A program made the translations under genes and the position numbers. Positions 27,175 through 37,100 of a DNA stretch of 61,188 bases are shown in pieces (position 1 is the stretch's first letter; every line of letters begins with the position of its first letter). Below the pieces are notes generated by a model. The model saw only the letters and a list, made by a program, of their open reading frames with translations, ran no database searches and was not told the DNA's origin. The stretch covers positions 1-61,188 of the forward strand of contig JABSRG010000013.1 of the NCBI GenBank assembly GCA_013215165.1. The letters run 5' to 3'. The DNA comes from Opitutales bacterium. Its GTDB lineage: Bacteria; Verrucomicrobiota; Verrucomicrobiia; Opitutales; JABSRG01.

Positions 27175-28662
27175 ATGGCACGTGACTATTTAAAGGGAGC
27201 CAAAGACGCTTATGATGTTGTCGTGATCGGCAGCGGGTTGGGTGGATTGACTGGAGCTAACTATTTAGCGAAGCAGGGACACTCAGTCCTGTTACTTGAG
27301 CATCATTATCAGTTGGGCGGCTTGGCAACGTGGTTTAAACGAGGTGGCTCGCATGGGCATACATTCGATATTTCTCTGCATGGGTTTCCCTACGGGATGG
27401 TGAAATCTTGTCGCAAATACTGGACACGCGAAATCGCGGACTCCATCGAGCAAATCAAGGACGTGCGTTTCATCAATCCAGAGTTCGATGTCACCACGAC
27501 TTTTGACCGAGCAGACTTCTCGCGGATTCTCATTGAAGAATTCGGTATCTCTGAGGAGCGCGTTGAGGCCTTTTACGAGCACCTGCGTCAAATGAACTTT
27601 TATGACGATGATCAGCGCACCACGCGCGAATTGTTCGAAGAGTTCTTCCCAGGACGTTCAGACGTGCACCGGTTGCTCATGGAGCCCATCGCCTATGCCA
27701 ATGGTTCCACGATGGACGATCCTGCCATTTCTTATGGCATCGTCTTTTCAAACTTCATGAACAAAGGGGTATTCATCTTTAAGGGTGGTACTGACACGCT
27801 CATCAAAAAGATGGCTGATGAGCTCAAGCAGAATGGTGTGGACCTAAGACGCTATTGCTTAGTTGAAAAAATCCTCTCTGAAGAGATCGACGGCCAACGC
27901 CGCGTTACGGGTATTGTCGTCAATGGCAGGCAGATTGCATGTAAAGCGGTGCTCTCGAATGCCAACATTAAGAATACGATTTTCAAACTGGCCGGGGAAG
28001 ATGCGTTTACTCAAGAATTTGTTAGAGACGCTGAATCTGTGCGCGTCAATTCCTCTTCATGCCAGGTTTACATAGGAATCAAAGAGGGAGAGAGTATTCC
28101 TTACATCGGCGATCTGGTGTTCACTTCCGATGCAGAAAAATTTTGCAGTAAGGAACTGGTCGCTCGCGATACCAAGAGTCGGACCTTTTCTGTCTATTAC
28201 CCAGATACACGTCCGCACACAAAAACTCCGCGCTACTCCATTGTCGCGTCGCTCAATGCCACCTACAGCGATTGGGCTGAACTGGATGAAGATACCTATC
28301 AGAAAGAGAAAGCTCGGCTATGTGAAGAAGCCCTTGATGGCCTAGAGCACTTTATCCCGAACATCCGTGAAAAAGTGGATCACCTTGAAGCTGCCACACC
28401 ACGCACAATCAACTACTACACCACGCACTTTGGCGGCACTTCTTTCGGCACTAAATTTGAAGGTCTCAAAGTATCTATGGGCTTGTCGGAGCAAGTAGCC
28501 GGTCTCTATCACGCCGGCAGCGTTGGGATTATCATGTCCGGGTGGTTGGGTACTATGAACTACGGTGTCATCACTGCCAATAAAATGGACAAGTGGCTCT
28601 ACGAACAAGCTAAGCTAGAACAAAATGTTGCGGAAGCATCAGCTGAACCAGCAATTTCTTAA
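27175..28662 (+). CDS. CrtI/phytoene-desaturase-like FAD oxidoreductase
   Basis: This 495-residue flavoprotein belongs to the carotenoid desaturase / retinol saturase superfamily. The dinucleotide-binding GSGLGG lies at 19-24, followed by the LEHHYQLGG ribose-binding acidic end. The C-terminal FAD contact region reads [20 protein letters not shown]. Members desaturate, isomerise or saturate polyene chains. No carotenoid genes (crtB, crtE) accompany it. Instead it stands 8 bases upstream of fabZ and heads a run with FabI-, OleA- and OleB-like genes, so an acyl-chain substrate is more likely than phytoene. That substrate is inference. Confidence 0.85.
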   Translation: MARDYLKGAKDAYDVVVIGSGLGGLTGANYLAKQGHSVLLLEHHYQLGGLATWFKRGGSHGHTFDISLHGFPYGMVKSCRKYWTREIADSIEQIKDVRFINPEFDVTTTFDRADFSRILIEEFGISEERVEAFYEHLRQMNFYDDDQRTTRELFEEFFPGRSDVHRLLMEPIAYANGSTMDDPAISYGIVFSNFMNKGVFIFKGGTDTLIKKMADELKQNGVDLRRYCLVEKILSEEIDGQRRVTGIVVNGRQIACKAVLSNANIKNTIFKLAGEDAFTQEFVRDAESVRVNSSSCQVYIGIKEGESIPYIGDLVFTSDAEKFCSKELVARDTKSRTFSVYYPDTRPHTKTPRYSIVASLNATYSDWAELDEDTYQKEKARLCEEALDGLEHFIPNIREKVDHLEAATPRTINYYTTHFGGTSFGTKFEGLKVSMGLSEQVAGLYHAGSVGIIMSGWLGTMNYGVITANKMDKWLYEQAKLEQNVAEASAEPAIS

Positions 28663-28670
28663 AACTTTTT

Positions 28671-29117
28671 ATGAGTCTCGAAGAAGTCACCCGGACCATT
28701 CCCCACCGTCCGCCCTTTTTGTTTGTAGATACGATTGTCTCAGTCGATGCAGACAAAGCGGTGTGTGAACGCACCATAGATGGAGATGAATTCTATTTTG
28801 CGGGTCATTACCCGGGAAACCCCATCATGCCCGGAGTCCTCATCAGCGAAGCTTTATTCCAGACGGGAGCCATACTTTTGGGTAAGCGCATAGAAGCTGA
28901 GGGGAAGTCTCTCGGAGATGTCACACCGGTGCTTTCGCGCATCAAAGATGCTCGCTTTAAGAATATGGTGAAGCCGGGTGAGAAACTTACTCTAGAAGTG
29001 GCGCTGAATGAGATTGTCTCCAAATTTTTCTTCCTCAAAGGAACGGCACGACGCGCAGATGGCAAGGTGGCCTTATCTATTGAGTTTGCCTTGGCCATGG
29101 TGGAGGAGAGCGCGTGA
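28671..29117 (+). CDS. fabZ: FabZ-type 3-hydroxyacyl-ACP dehydratase
   Basis: The 148-residue hot-dog-fold protein has the FabZ motifs [11 protein letters not shown] and [17 protein letters not shown], with catalytic His46 and Glu60. FabZ removes water from 3-hydroxyacyl-ACP. Its usual neighbours lpxA/lpxD are absent; instead it lies between a CrtI-like oxidoreductase and a FabI-like reductase, and the start of the latter overlaps its stop as GTGA. This suggests a pathway-specific copy and not the housekeeping enzyme, though it could serve both. Confidence 0.92.
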   Translation: MSLEEVTRTIPHRPPFLFVDTIVSVDADKAVCERTIDGDEFYFAGHYPGNPIMPGVLISEALFQTGAILLGKRIEAEGKSLGDVTPVLSRIKDARFKNMVKPGEKLTLEVALNEIVSKFFFLKGTARRADGKVALSIEFALAMVEESA

Positions 29118-29917
29118 GTTTCCTTAAGCTCGAAGGTAAGACGATCCTTGTGATGGGGGTGGCGAATCGCAAGAGTGTCGCTTGGTTCACTGCCAAAACT
29201 CTGGAGGAAGCCGGTGCCCAGGTTGTCTTTAGCGTGCGGTCTCAAGAGCGGCTCGATAGCCTCAAAAAACTCTTGGGTGATCGAGAAACCTATGTTTGTG
29301 ATGTGGAGTTTCCTGACCAGATTGAAACGCTCGCGGAACAAGTTGCTGAAAGACACGATGTGATTCACGGAATCGTGCACTCCATCGCCTTCGCAGATTA
29401 CTCGGATGGTTTTCGACCCTTCCACGAGACACAGCGTAGTCAGTTTTTGCAGGCGACTGGCATTTCCGCGTTTTCAATCGTTGAAATAGCTCGAGCGTTT
29501 AAGCCGCTCTTAGCGAGCGATGCCTCCTTTGTTTCTATGGGAATTTCCTCACAGGTGACGGCCGAAAATTATGGCTACATGTCACCCATCAAAGTTGCAT
29601 TAGAGAGCTGCACGCGTTTTCTTGCCAAATCTTTCTCCGCTGATTCCGAGGTTCGTTTTAATACGGTCAATGCGGGCCCACTCAAAACGAGCGCTTCAGC
29701 GGGGATTCCCGGATATTTGGAAAGCTACCTGTTTGCAGAGAAGATGACGCTTCGCAAGCGTGCCTTGCAAACCCAAGAAGTGGCAGACGCCGCGGTCTAT
29801 TTACTCAGTCCGCGTTCGAGCGGTATCAACGCTCAGGGTATCACCGTTAACGCCGGTATGGATTGGAATTACTTCGATAAGGAGTTGATCGATTTAGCCA
29901 TGCGGCCTGAGTCTTAG
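29114..29917 (+). CDS. FabI-like enoyl-ACP reductase (SDR family)
   Basis: This 267-residue short-chain dehydrogenase is closest in pattern to enoyl-ACP reductase FabI. The cofactor site reads [17 protein letters not shown] near the N-terminus. [14 protein letters not shown] matches the FabI signature, and the catalytic pair Tyr153/Lys160 lies in NYGYMSPIK. The C-terminal loop with [15 protein letters not shown] is FabI-like. The GTG start overlaps fabZ, with GGAG 10 bases upstream. The product would be a saturated acyl-ACP, or a related reduction of a specialised acyl chain in this cluster. Confidence 0.88.
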   Translation: MSFLKLEGKTILVMGVANRKSVAWFTAKTLEEAGAQVVFSVRSQERLDSLKKLLGDRETYVCDVEFPDQIETLAEQVAERHDVIHGIVHSIAFADYSDGFRPFHETQRSQFLQATGISAFSIVEIARAFKPLLASDASFVSMGISSQVTAENYGYMSPIKVALESCTRFLAKSFSADSEVRFNTVNAGPLKTSASAGIPGYLESYLFAEKMTLRKRALQTQEVADAAVYLLSPRSSGINAQGITVNAGMDWNYFDKELIDLAMRPES

Positions 29918-29933
29918 ACGCTTCTATTGATTT

Positions 29934-30971
29934 ATGCTGTTTAAGAACACAGTCGTCGAGGCCATGGGCTATGCATTACCTGAGGATGTATGGACCTCGG
30001 ATAAGGTGGAGTCTCTGCTCGCTCCGGCCTACGAGCGTCTGCGCTTGCCCGCAGGACGCCTTGAGCTGATGACAGGTATCCGTGAGAGGCGGTTTTGGCC
30101 TGTTGGAAAACGCCCCTCTGAGGCCAGCGCTGAGGCAGGTGAGCGGGCGCTGGCTGCTTCGTCAATTGACCGCGATGACATAGATCTGCTCATTCACTCG
30201 GGTGTGTGCCGAGATCGCTTGGAGCCATCGACAGCATCTTACGTTCACCGCCTTTTGCAGCTTTCTGAAAAGACACAATTCATGGATGTCTCCAATGCTT
30301 GTTTAGGCTTTTTGAACGCCATGGTGATCGCTGGCGGTTTGATAGAGAGTGGTCTCATCCGCACTGCACTGATTGTATCTGGGGAAAATGGACGTCCACT
30401 CATGGAGAATACATTGCGCTCTTTTCTCAGTCCGGAGCAGACGCGTAAGTCGGTGAAGAAGCTTTTTGCCAACCTTACCATTGGTGCAGGCGCAGTTTCC
30501 TATGTTCTTTCGCGCAAAGATTCGGTCACTCAATACCTTTATCGTATGGCTGGTTCCGTGGTTGGATCAGACTCCCAAGCCAATGACCTTTGCGAAGGAG
30601 ATTCGGCGGCAGGTAGTGAATTGTCCATGGAGACCGATTCCGAAGCTTTGTTGCACGCTGGAGTCAATTTGGCCAAACGGACGTGGAGCCGATTCCAGTC
30701 GGTGATGGGATGGGGGGCAGAACAGGTGCAACATGTGATGACTCATCAAGTGGGGCGCGCGCACCAACGCAGTTTGTATGAAGCCCTCGGCTTACCATTA
30801 GACAAAGACTTTTCGACCTATGAAACGCTGGGTAATGTCGGCTCGGTGTCGTGCCCGATTACGCTTGCCATGGCAGAGGAGCAAGGAGTGATTAGCTCAG
30901 GTGATAATTGTGCGCTGCTTGGCATTGGTAGCGGTTTGAGTAGCCTGATGATGGGATTGGAGCGCGCATGA
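29934..30971 (+). CDS. OleA-like thiolase / 3-oxoacyl-ACP synthase III
   Basis: OleA joins two activated fatty acids head to head in a non-decarboxylative Claisen condensation to make a 2-alkyl-3-keto acid. The 345-residue protein has the catalytic Cys123 in DVSNACLGFLNAM, His271 in THQVGRAH and Asn301 in ETLGNVGSVSCP. The RLEPSTA segment at 95-101 resembles the OleA loop that supplies the glutamate seen in that family and not in FabH. It starts 16 bases after the FabI-like gene and overlaps the OleB-like gene by four bases. OleA is favoured over FabH by the motif set and the neighbour. Confidence 0.85.
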   Translation: MLFKNTVVEAMGYALPEDVWTSDKVESLLAPAYERLRLPAGRLELMTGIRERRFWPVGKRPSEASAEAGERALAASSIDRDDIDLLIHSGVCRDRLEPSTASYVHRLLQLSEKTQFMDVSNACLGFLNAMVIAGGLIESGLIRTALIVSGENGRPLMENTLRSFLSPEQTRKSVKKLFANLTIGAGAVSYVLSRKDSVTQYLYRMAGSVVGSDSQANDLCEGDSAAGSELSMETDSEALLHAGVNLAKRTWSRFQSVMGWGAEQVQHVMTHQVGRAHQRSLYEALGLPLDKDFSTYETLGNVGSVSCPITLAMAEEQGVISSGDNCALLGIGSGLSSLMMGLERA

Positions 30972-31840
30972 ACCCAGTGCCTGATTGGATGCGTGCCGAG
31001 TATCCCTTTGAGCCCCAGTATCTTGGGCTCACTTCAGGGTCGCGTATGAGCTACTTAGATGAGGGCGAAGGCTCTGCGGTGGTCATGCTGCATGGCAACC
31101 CGACATGGTCCTATTTCTACCGTCACTTGGTTAAAGCCCTGAGTTCAACGATGCGTTGTATCGTTCCGGACCATATTGGCTGTGGTTTTTCAGATAAGCC
31201 GCAGGATTATTCTTATCGTCTTGAGCAACACGTATCCAATGCAGTCGAACTGATCGAAAGTCTTGATTTGGAGCGTTTTGACTTGGTCCTTCATGACTGG
31301 GGCGGCGCGATTGGTATGGGGGTAGCCCGCGAGCTGAAAGAAAAGGTAGATCGGCTGGTTGTGACCAACACCGCAGCTTTTCGCAGCAAGTCGATACCGT
31401 GGCAGATCAATATCTGTCGCACACCGTTTCTCGGAAGCTGGATCATTCGCGGACTGAATGGCTTTGCCGGACCAGCTACCAAGATGGCCGTTTCTGAACG
31501 GCTCCCGGAGGTCGTTAAGCGAGGTTTTCTCTATCCCTACCAAAATTGGAACGACCGCATAGCCAATTGGGCGTTCGTTCAGGATATTCCAATGCGCGCG
31601 GTACATCCGAGCTGGGACACACTTGTCGACATCGAGAAGGGTCTAGAGAGTTTCAAAAACCATCCGATGCTTCTGCTTTGGGGAATGAAAGACTTTTGTT
31701 TCCATCCTGGATTTCTTGAGGAATGGGAAAGGCGCTTTCCAGACGCGAAGGTCCAGCGAATTTCGGATGCTGGTCACTATCTTTACGAAGATGCTACAGA
31801 GCAGACGGTTGGAAAAGTGGCAGAGTTTTTAGCCCGCTGA
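30968..31840 (+). CDS. OleB-like alpha/beta hydrolase
   Basis: The 290-residue protein has the haloalkane-dehalogenase/OleB architecture. The oxyanion region is HGNPTWSYFYR, the nucleophile is Asp110 in LHDWGGAIGMG, an acid Asp242 lies in GMKDFCF, and the base is His270 in DAGHYLYED. OleB decarboxylates beta-lactones to cis-alkenes in the OleABCD pathway. The overlap with the OleA-like gene (ATGA) supports a shared pathway. A haloalkane dehalogenase or epoxide-type hydrolase remains possible on sequence alone. No oleC or oleD follows; the next gene is aroQ on the opposite strand. Confidence 0.82.
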   Translation: MNPVPDWMRAEYPFEPQYLGLTSGSRMSYLDEGEGSAVVMLHGNPTWSYFYRHLVKALSSTMRCIVPDHIGCGFSDKPQDYSYRLEQHVSNAVELIESLDLERFDLVLHDWGGAIGMGVARELKEKVDRLVVTNTAAFRSKSIPWQINICRTPFLGSWIIRGLNGFAGPATKMAVSERLPEVVKRGFLYPYQNWNDRIANWAFVQDIPMRAVHPSWDTLVDIEKGLESFKNHPMLLLWGMKDFCFHPGFLEEWERRFPDAKVQRISDAGHYLYEDATEQTVGKVAEFLAR

Positions 31841-31886
31841 GTCGAGTTTTGAGCCGCAAAAAAATCGCCCATATTTTGGGAGTTTG

Positions 31887-32330
31887 CTACTCAGATAAAT
31901 ATCTAATGGCAGCTCGGTAGCCTTCGATTCCTAGCCCGCAAATCACGCCTTTGGAAATGTCTGATAGATGGCTGGTATGACGGAATTTCTCTCGGCTGTG
32001 GACATTAGAAATATGCACCTCGATACACGGGAGTTTGACGCCGCTCACGCAATCACGGAGTGCAATACTCGTGTGAGTAAATGCCCCTGCATTGATAACC
32101 AAGGCGTTGCCTCCTTCAGAGGCGAACTTGTAGATGAAATCGATCAGGGCACCTTCGTGATTGGATTGGAAACATACGACTTCACTGCCGAGCTCCTTAC
32201 CCAGAGCCACACATTCAGTCTCAAGTTCGGATAGGGTCATTGAGCCATAAATCTCAGGCTCCCGCTTACCGAGATGATTGAGATTTGGGCCATTTATGAT
32301 CGCAATACGAGATTTCGGGGCGCTGTCCAT
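31887..32330 (-). CDS. aroQ: Type II 3-dehydroquinate dehydratase
   Basis: AroQ dehydrates 3-dehydroquinate to 3-dehydroshikimate. The 147-residue protein has the type II motifs [17 protein letters not shown] (with the catalytic Tyr), [21 protein letters not shown] and EVHISN. The length is typical of the small dodecameric enzyme. It is a single gene convergent with the ole-like cluster, with 46 bases between them, and downstream of the DUF481 gene. Confidence 0.95.
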   Translation of the reverse strand: MDSAPKSRIAIINGPNLNHLGKREPEIYGSMTLSELETECVALGKELGSEVVCFQSNHEGALIDFIYKFASEGGNALVINAGAFTHTSIALRDCVSGVKLPCIEVHISNVHSREKFRHTSHLSDISKGVICGLGIEGYRAAIRYLSE

Positions 32331-32372
32331 AGAAAGTATTACTGTCGTTGCCTGAGCATGATATCAACAAAG

Positions 32373-32396
32373 AACCCCAGTATCTTGGCTGGGGTT
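32373..32396 (-). terminator. Hairpin after the DUF481 gene
   Basis: AACCCCAG and CTGGGGTT form a perfect 8-bp stem with an 8-base loop between the DUF481 gene and aroQ. The following minus-strand sequence is only moderately T-rich, so termination may be partial. Confidence 0.55.
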
Positions 32397-32470
32397 AATC
32401 ATTAGGCGTGAACAGAAGTGCGGTGCGATCTGAGCTTAAATCAGTTTACCTAAAATCTGATCACAACCGA

Positions 32471-33493
32471 TCAATCCCACGTTAACACGACGCTTGAATA
32501 AAACAAAGTGTCCAGCTCCTCATTGTCAGGTTCCGGGTCGGAAACATAGGTGTTTGTAATTCCTGAACGCACATTCCATCGACCGCCGCCCGAGATGGGT
32601 ATCTGTATCCACGAATCATGTTCGATCCGGAAAGAGCCTAAATCGTCAACTGAACCAATATATTCGAGTGAGTTCTCAAGAATGATTAGTTCATCAAATT
32701 CGTAATGGTGGGTAAGCCCCAGATCTATACCCGCGCCCTGTTCGTTTTCTCCCGTTGAGAAGTCGGAGTAGACATATGCAAGACCCGCAGTACTGTGAAG
32801 ATAGTGTTTTTCTCGGTCGAAAATCTTATAGGATATACCCGCAGAATAGAGCGCTCGTAAGTCGAGGTCCTCGAACTCATCATTCTCGAGCTCCAGCCGT
32901 GTATACCAACCGAACTTCTCCGAGAAGAAATTGGTATAGCGTGCTCCGATTTTTGTCTCTCTGGCCGTTGTTTCCCCGTCATCCTCGCTTGTTTCGTGCC
33001 GCACATTGAAGCGTAGAGTGTCATGGGGACCCTCTAATACCGCCTCCGCTCCGATACGAGCGGTGAACTCGTCGGTGTTCCCAGAACGGCCGACGACATC
33101 AAAACTTGCACGATAAGACCAGTTGCGCCTCATGGCGACAATGTCGGGATCTTCCTCGCCAGGCAGCCATGCTAATCGGATATCGTCCTTGGTTGCATTG
33201 AGCGTGCTAGATGAACCCTGGACACTGATTTCCCCTGATTCGGAAGTATTCACTGAACCAGTACTTGTGTCTCCAGATTCGAGGCGAACTGTCAAAGGGT
33301 CTTCAGTTTGAATCGAAGCAACTTCGCTCATCGGGATCGTGATGTCTCCACCAAAAGTAGTCGCGATCGTCATCTCTTCATCAGAAATACCGGTTACGAG
33401 GCCATTTATAATCGAGCCATCCAAAGTCTTAATCTGATCACCGTAGATAAGTGAGCCCATGATTAGGGCTGTTAGCATGACATACTGTTTCAT
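32471..33493 (-). CDS. DUF481 outer-membrane barrel protein (YdiY-like)
   Basis: This 340-residue exported protein has a signal peptide at residues 1-18. A small N-terminal domain of about 100 residues has the pattern IKTLDGSIINGLVTGI and IPMSEVASIQT. A C-terminal DUF481 region (about 125-340) consists of alternating amphipathic strands and ends in VVLTWD. DUF481 proteins are predicted outer-membrane barrels, some induced by salt. The gene stands alone between two hairpins. The transported or bound substrate is unknown. Confidence 0.82.
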   Translation of the reverse strand: MKQYVMLTALIMGSLIYGDQIKTLDGSIINGLVTGISDEEMTIATTFGGDITIPMSEVASIQTEDPLTVRLESGDTSTGSVNTSESGEISVQGSSSTLNATKDDIRLAWLPGEEDPDIVAMRRNWSYRASFDVVGRSGNTDEFTARIGAEAVLEGPHDTLRFNVRHETSEDDGETTARETKIGARYTNFFSEKFGWYTRLELENDEFEDLDLRALYSAGISYKIFDREKHYLHSTAGLAYVYSDFSTGENEQGAGIDLGLTHHYEFDELIILENSLEYIGSVDDLGSFRIEHDSWIQIPISGGGRWNVRSGITNTYVSDPEPDNEELDTLFYSSVVLTWD

Positions 33494-33531
33494 AAATCGA
33501 GTAGGAAGAGGGGGTGAGTCATAGGTTCTTA

Positions 33532-33567
33532 AACAAAAAAAACTGCTCCATCCGTGAAGCAGTTTTT
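33532..33567. terminator. Rho-independent terminator of the flavodoxin gene
   Basis: AACTGCT and AGCAGTT pair around a 10-base loop 27 bases past the flavodoxin stop. On the minus strand the stem is followed by eight T; the plus strand also has five T. Confidence 0.8.
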
Positions 33568-33590
33568 ATGATAATTAATGCTGTGGCGAA

Positions 33591-34031
33591 TTAAAGTGAA
33601 GCAAACAGCTTGTCTTCCCAAGCCTCATAAGCGTCTTCAAAGTCGACATCACAATCGACACGGTCGAGGAGCTGCTTCGCGCCGTTGCGCTTCAGGCTCT
33701 CATCGAGCTTACGCCCACAGCCGCAGAAATCATCATAGCCCGAATCGCCGAGAGATAAAACCGCGTATTCGAGATTTTCCAATTCTGTGACTTCGTCGTC
33801 ATTTAGTGCATCACAGAAGTCTGTTGCCTCATCGGGTGGATCGCCTTCGCCCCAGGTTGAGATGATGATGATTGCGCGCTCGGTTTCTTTGAGCTTTGAG
33901 GCCTCGAAATCGAAAACGTTGCTCAGAGTCGCTTCAATGCCCGCTTCTTGAGCCCGCTTGAACGTGCGCTCGGCGAGATCTTCAGCATTTCCGGTTTCTG
34001 TACCGTAGAGTATCGTGAGTGGTTTAGACAT
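33591..34031 (-). CDS. Flavodoxin
   Basis: This is a small FMN electron carrier. The 146-residue protein begins LTILYGTETGNAEDLAE, the phosphate-binding loop. STWGEGDPPDEATDF and LSLGDSGYDDFCGCG contribute the aromatic residues that sandwich the flavin. The ATG at 34031 is chosen because the family begins there; the open frame runs to 34187 but its first 52 residues have no flavodoxin character and overlap the smc promoter region. It is a single gene, divergent from smc. Confidence 0.92.
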   Translation of the reverse strand: MSKPLTILYGTETGNAEDLAERTFKRAQEAGIEATLSNVFDFEASKLKETERAIIIISTWGEGDPPDEATDFCDALNDDEVTELENLEYAVLSLGDSGYDDFCGCGRKLDESLKRNGAKQLLDRVDCDVDFEDAYEAWEDKLFASL

Positions 34032-34192
34032 GATGTTTAAAGTAATTTTTATTTTAAGACCGGATGGATACCTAGTTTCAAGTAAAGAATATGCTGTGAG
34101 CTTTGAAACAGAAAGGTGAGCCGTCCGTGACGCAATTAGTTTGATCCACAAGCAAGATGTGTTCTCTAAATGATTCAAACCCCTCAACGGAA

Positions 34193-37100
34193 ATGCATCT
34201 GAAAGAAGTCATCATTAATGGATTCAAAAGCTTTGCTGATAAGACAAAGCTGGATCTAGAACCTGGTGTCATAGCAATCGTGGGCCCCAATGGCTGTGGT
34301 AAAAGCAATATTGCTGATGCATTGCGTTGGGTTTTGGGCGAGCAGTCGGCCAAAGCCATGCGGGGGGACAAAATGCAGGACATCATCTTTGCCGGCTCTG
34401 AAAAACGAAAGCCCCTGAATCTGTGTGAAGTGTTTCTCAAATTTACCGACTGTGAAGAGCATCTGGGGACGGCCTTCAATGAAGTGGAGGTGGGGAGACG
34501 CGTAGCGCGAGAGGGGAGCAGTGACTATTTCATCAACGGAAAGGTCTGTCGCCTTAAGGATATCCAGCGTTTATTTATGGATACGGGAGTCGGACGGGTT
34601 TCTTACTCCTTCCTTTTGCAAGGTCAGATTGACCAAATTCTTTCCTCTAACCCTTCGGAGCGTCGAGTTATTTTCGAAGAGGCCGCGGGCATCACGAAGT
34701 ACAAAGCCCAACGTCGTGAGACGCTTAATAAGCTAAACCTTGTTGAGGCAAATTTGGCACGTGTTACCGATGTCATTGATGAGGTGGGCCGGCAGATTGG
34801 CTCTCTAAAACGTCAGGCGAGCAAGGCATTGCGCTACCAACGCGTCCAACATCGCCTCAGTCATCTGGACTTGGCTTGGCTAGCCTACCATTTCGATCTG
34901 CGGTCTCGTGAAAATCTAGAACTTAAGCAACAAGAGTCAGCCCTGGGCCAAAAACTCGATACATGTCGTTCCGAGCTTCAGAAAAAAGAGGCCGGGTTGA
35001 ATCATGCTCGGGCTGAACGTAGTTCATCTCAGGAGCGTCTGCAGTCTGCTCAACAAGCGCTCTATAACTTAAAAGCGGAACTTGAGAAGAATCAGAATAA
35101 AATCCAGCTGTCCCAAGCGCGTCAGGAAGATCTAGGCAAGCGCGGTGAGCAGATTTCGGCAGAGCTCGGTATCCAGTTGGAGCGTCGCGAGGATATTGAA
35201 AAGCAATTGCAGAGTGAAAGTACTTCTAGACAGATGCAACTTGGCCTGGTCGGAGATTCTGATGCTTTATTTCAAGAGCGAAATCGCGAAGTGCTCATAG
35301 CTCAGGATAAACTGACACAAGCAGAGAAGGCCTTAAAGCAGGCACGCCAAGATGTCCTTATGGTGGACAACAAGTTAACGCGTTTGCGATCCCAAGTCAC
35401 TACACTTGAGGTTGAGGCTAAAGCTTATCAGGGGCGGCATGCTCAACTCTCGGAGCAAGTCCATATGCTCAGTCAAGAGATTGAACAACTGCAGGCTGAA
35501 TCGCAAAATCTCGAGCGCGCGCGGACCTGCCGATTAAAGGACCTGGATGAACAAAAGGCTCGATTAGATGCCCTGCAAGCCAAACGCACGGGGCTACGCG
35601 AGCGCCATCGTGAAAAGCAGCAAGGTCTGCGGGAGAAAGACAAACAGATCGCCGCCGTTGCAGCGCACCTCGGGGTGCTGGAGAAACTTAATCAGGGGCT
35701 TGAGGGTTTGGGAGCTGGTGCAAAAGCAATCCTACAAAACAAGGTAGATGAACTTTCCTGTGAAGAGGCCGAAACGCTTTCTCGGCTTATAGAAGTTCCG
35801 GAGGCTGATCGTCTGGCCGTTGAGGCACTCCTCGGGGATGCCGTTGACGCGGTTTTATTGGCAGATGGTGATGAAACTAGCCGTGCGATCAATGGCCTCG
35901 TAAATCAAAAACTTGGAACGGCAGTAGTTCGTGGAGATGGAGATGCTTCTATGACCTTTTCAATCCCACGCGATTTGCCCGAGAGAGTGCGACCAGCCTT
36001 CGAGCGCGTAAAAGCTCAAACTGTGCGTGCTGAGAGTCATTTGAGGGCGCTACTGGCGGGGTGTTATATCGTGGATAGCATCGTCGAGTTTCGGGCTTAT
36101 TGGCGTCAGAGCCCGGAGTTGCGATTCGCGCGTATTTCAGACTCTGAGGGCCGGGTGCTGCGTGCGGACGGTTGTATGGTTGGGGGGAGAGGTAAGGGCG
36201 AAAAATCTTCGATTATCCAACGACAATCAGAGATCAGAAAACGCAAAAAAGAGCGCGAGGTGCTTCAAGCGGAGATGGATATCTTGTGTGGGGAGCATGA
36301 AGCTCTACAGCAGGAGATTCAGGGGGCGGAGCAGCAATTAGATGAGCAGCGCGCACAGCTCTCAGAGATCCGACAGGAGGCGAGCACGATCGAAGCTCAA
36401 CAAAAAAGTGTTCAATCCAATCTTGAAAAAGCCAATCGTGCGGTACGCCGTGCGCAGCAAAATCTGAGTGAGTTTGAAGCTTCACATAAACAGAAATTAC
36501 ATCGCCTCGAACAGGCCCAGACAGCGCTGAAAGAGGGTGAAGCAGAGCACGTTCATGCTCGTGAACAGGTCGAACAGAACGAGGCAGATATTGATCGTTT
36601 CCGCGATGAACGCGATTCGCGCCGCGACAGCCTTGCAGATCTCCGACTCCAACTGGCTGAAAAACGTCAGAGGCTTGAATCTCTTGATCGTGAGGTCAGC
36701 CAGATGAAACGCCGACTTGATGACGTGAACTCTCTAGTCCGCCAGCGCGAGTTGGAGCGTGACACGATACATGAGCAGGTAGCAAAGTTGAAAGAAGATG
36801 CCACTCATGCTGCCGCCCGGAATACCCATCTTGAAGAATCAGTGCGTGTGACGGAGGAGCAGGCAGCAAGGCAACGCGATGCGGCTGTGGCCATTGATAA
36901 AGAAGTCAGCTCGCGAGAGACGACTCTGGAGTCATTACGACGTAGTGAGCGAGAATTTGCTACGCAGCATGGACGTATGGAGATCCGTTGTGTGGAGACT
37001 CTTTCGAAAATCCAAGTGCTAGTCGAAAAAGCTATCAATGAGTATGAAGCAGATCTGACGAAAGTGGGATGGAAGGCGCAGCTGTGGGCCGCTGATGCCG

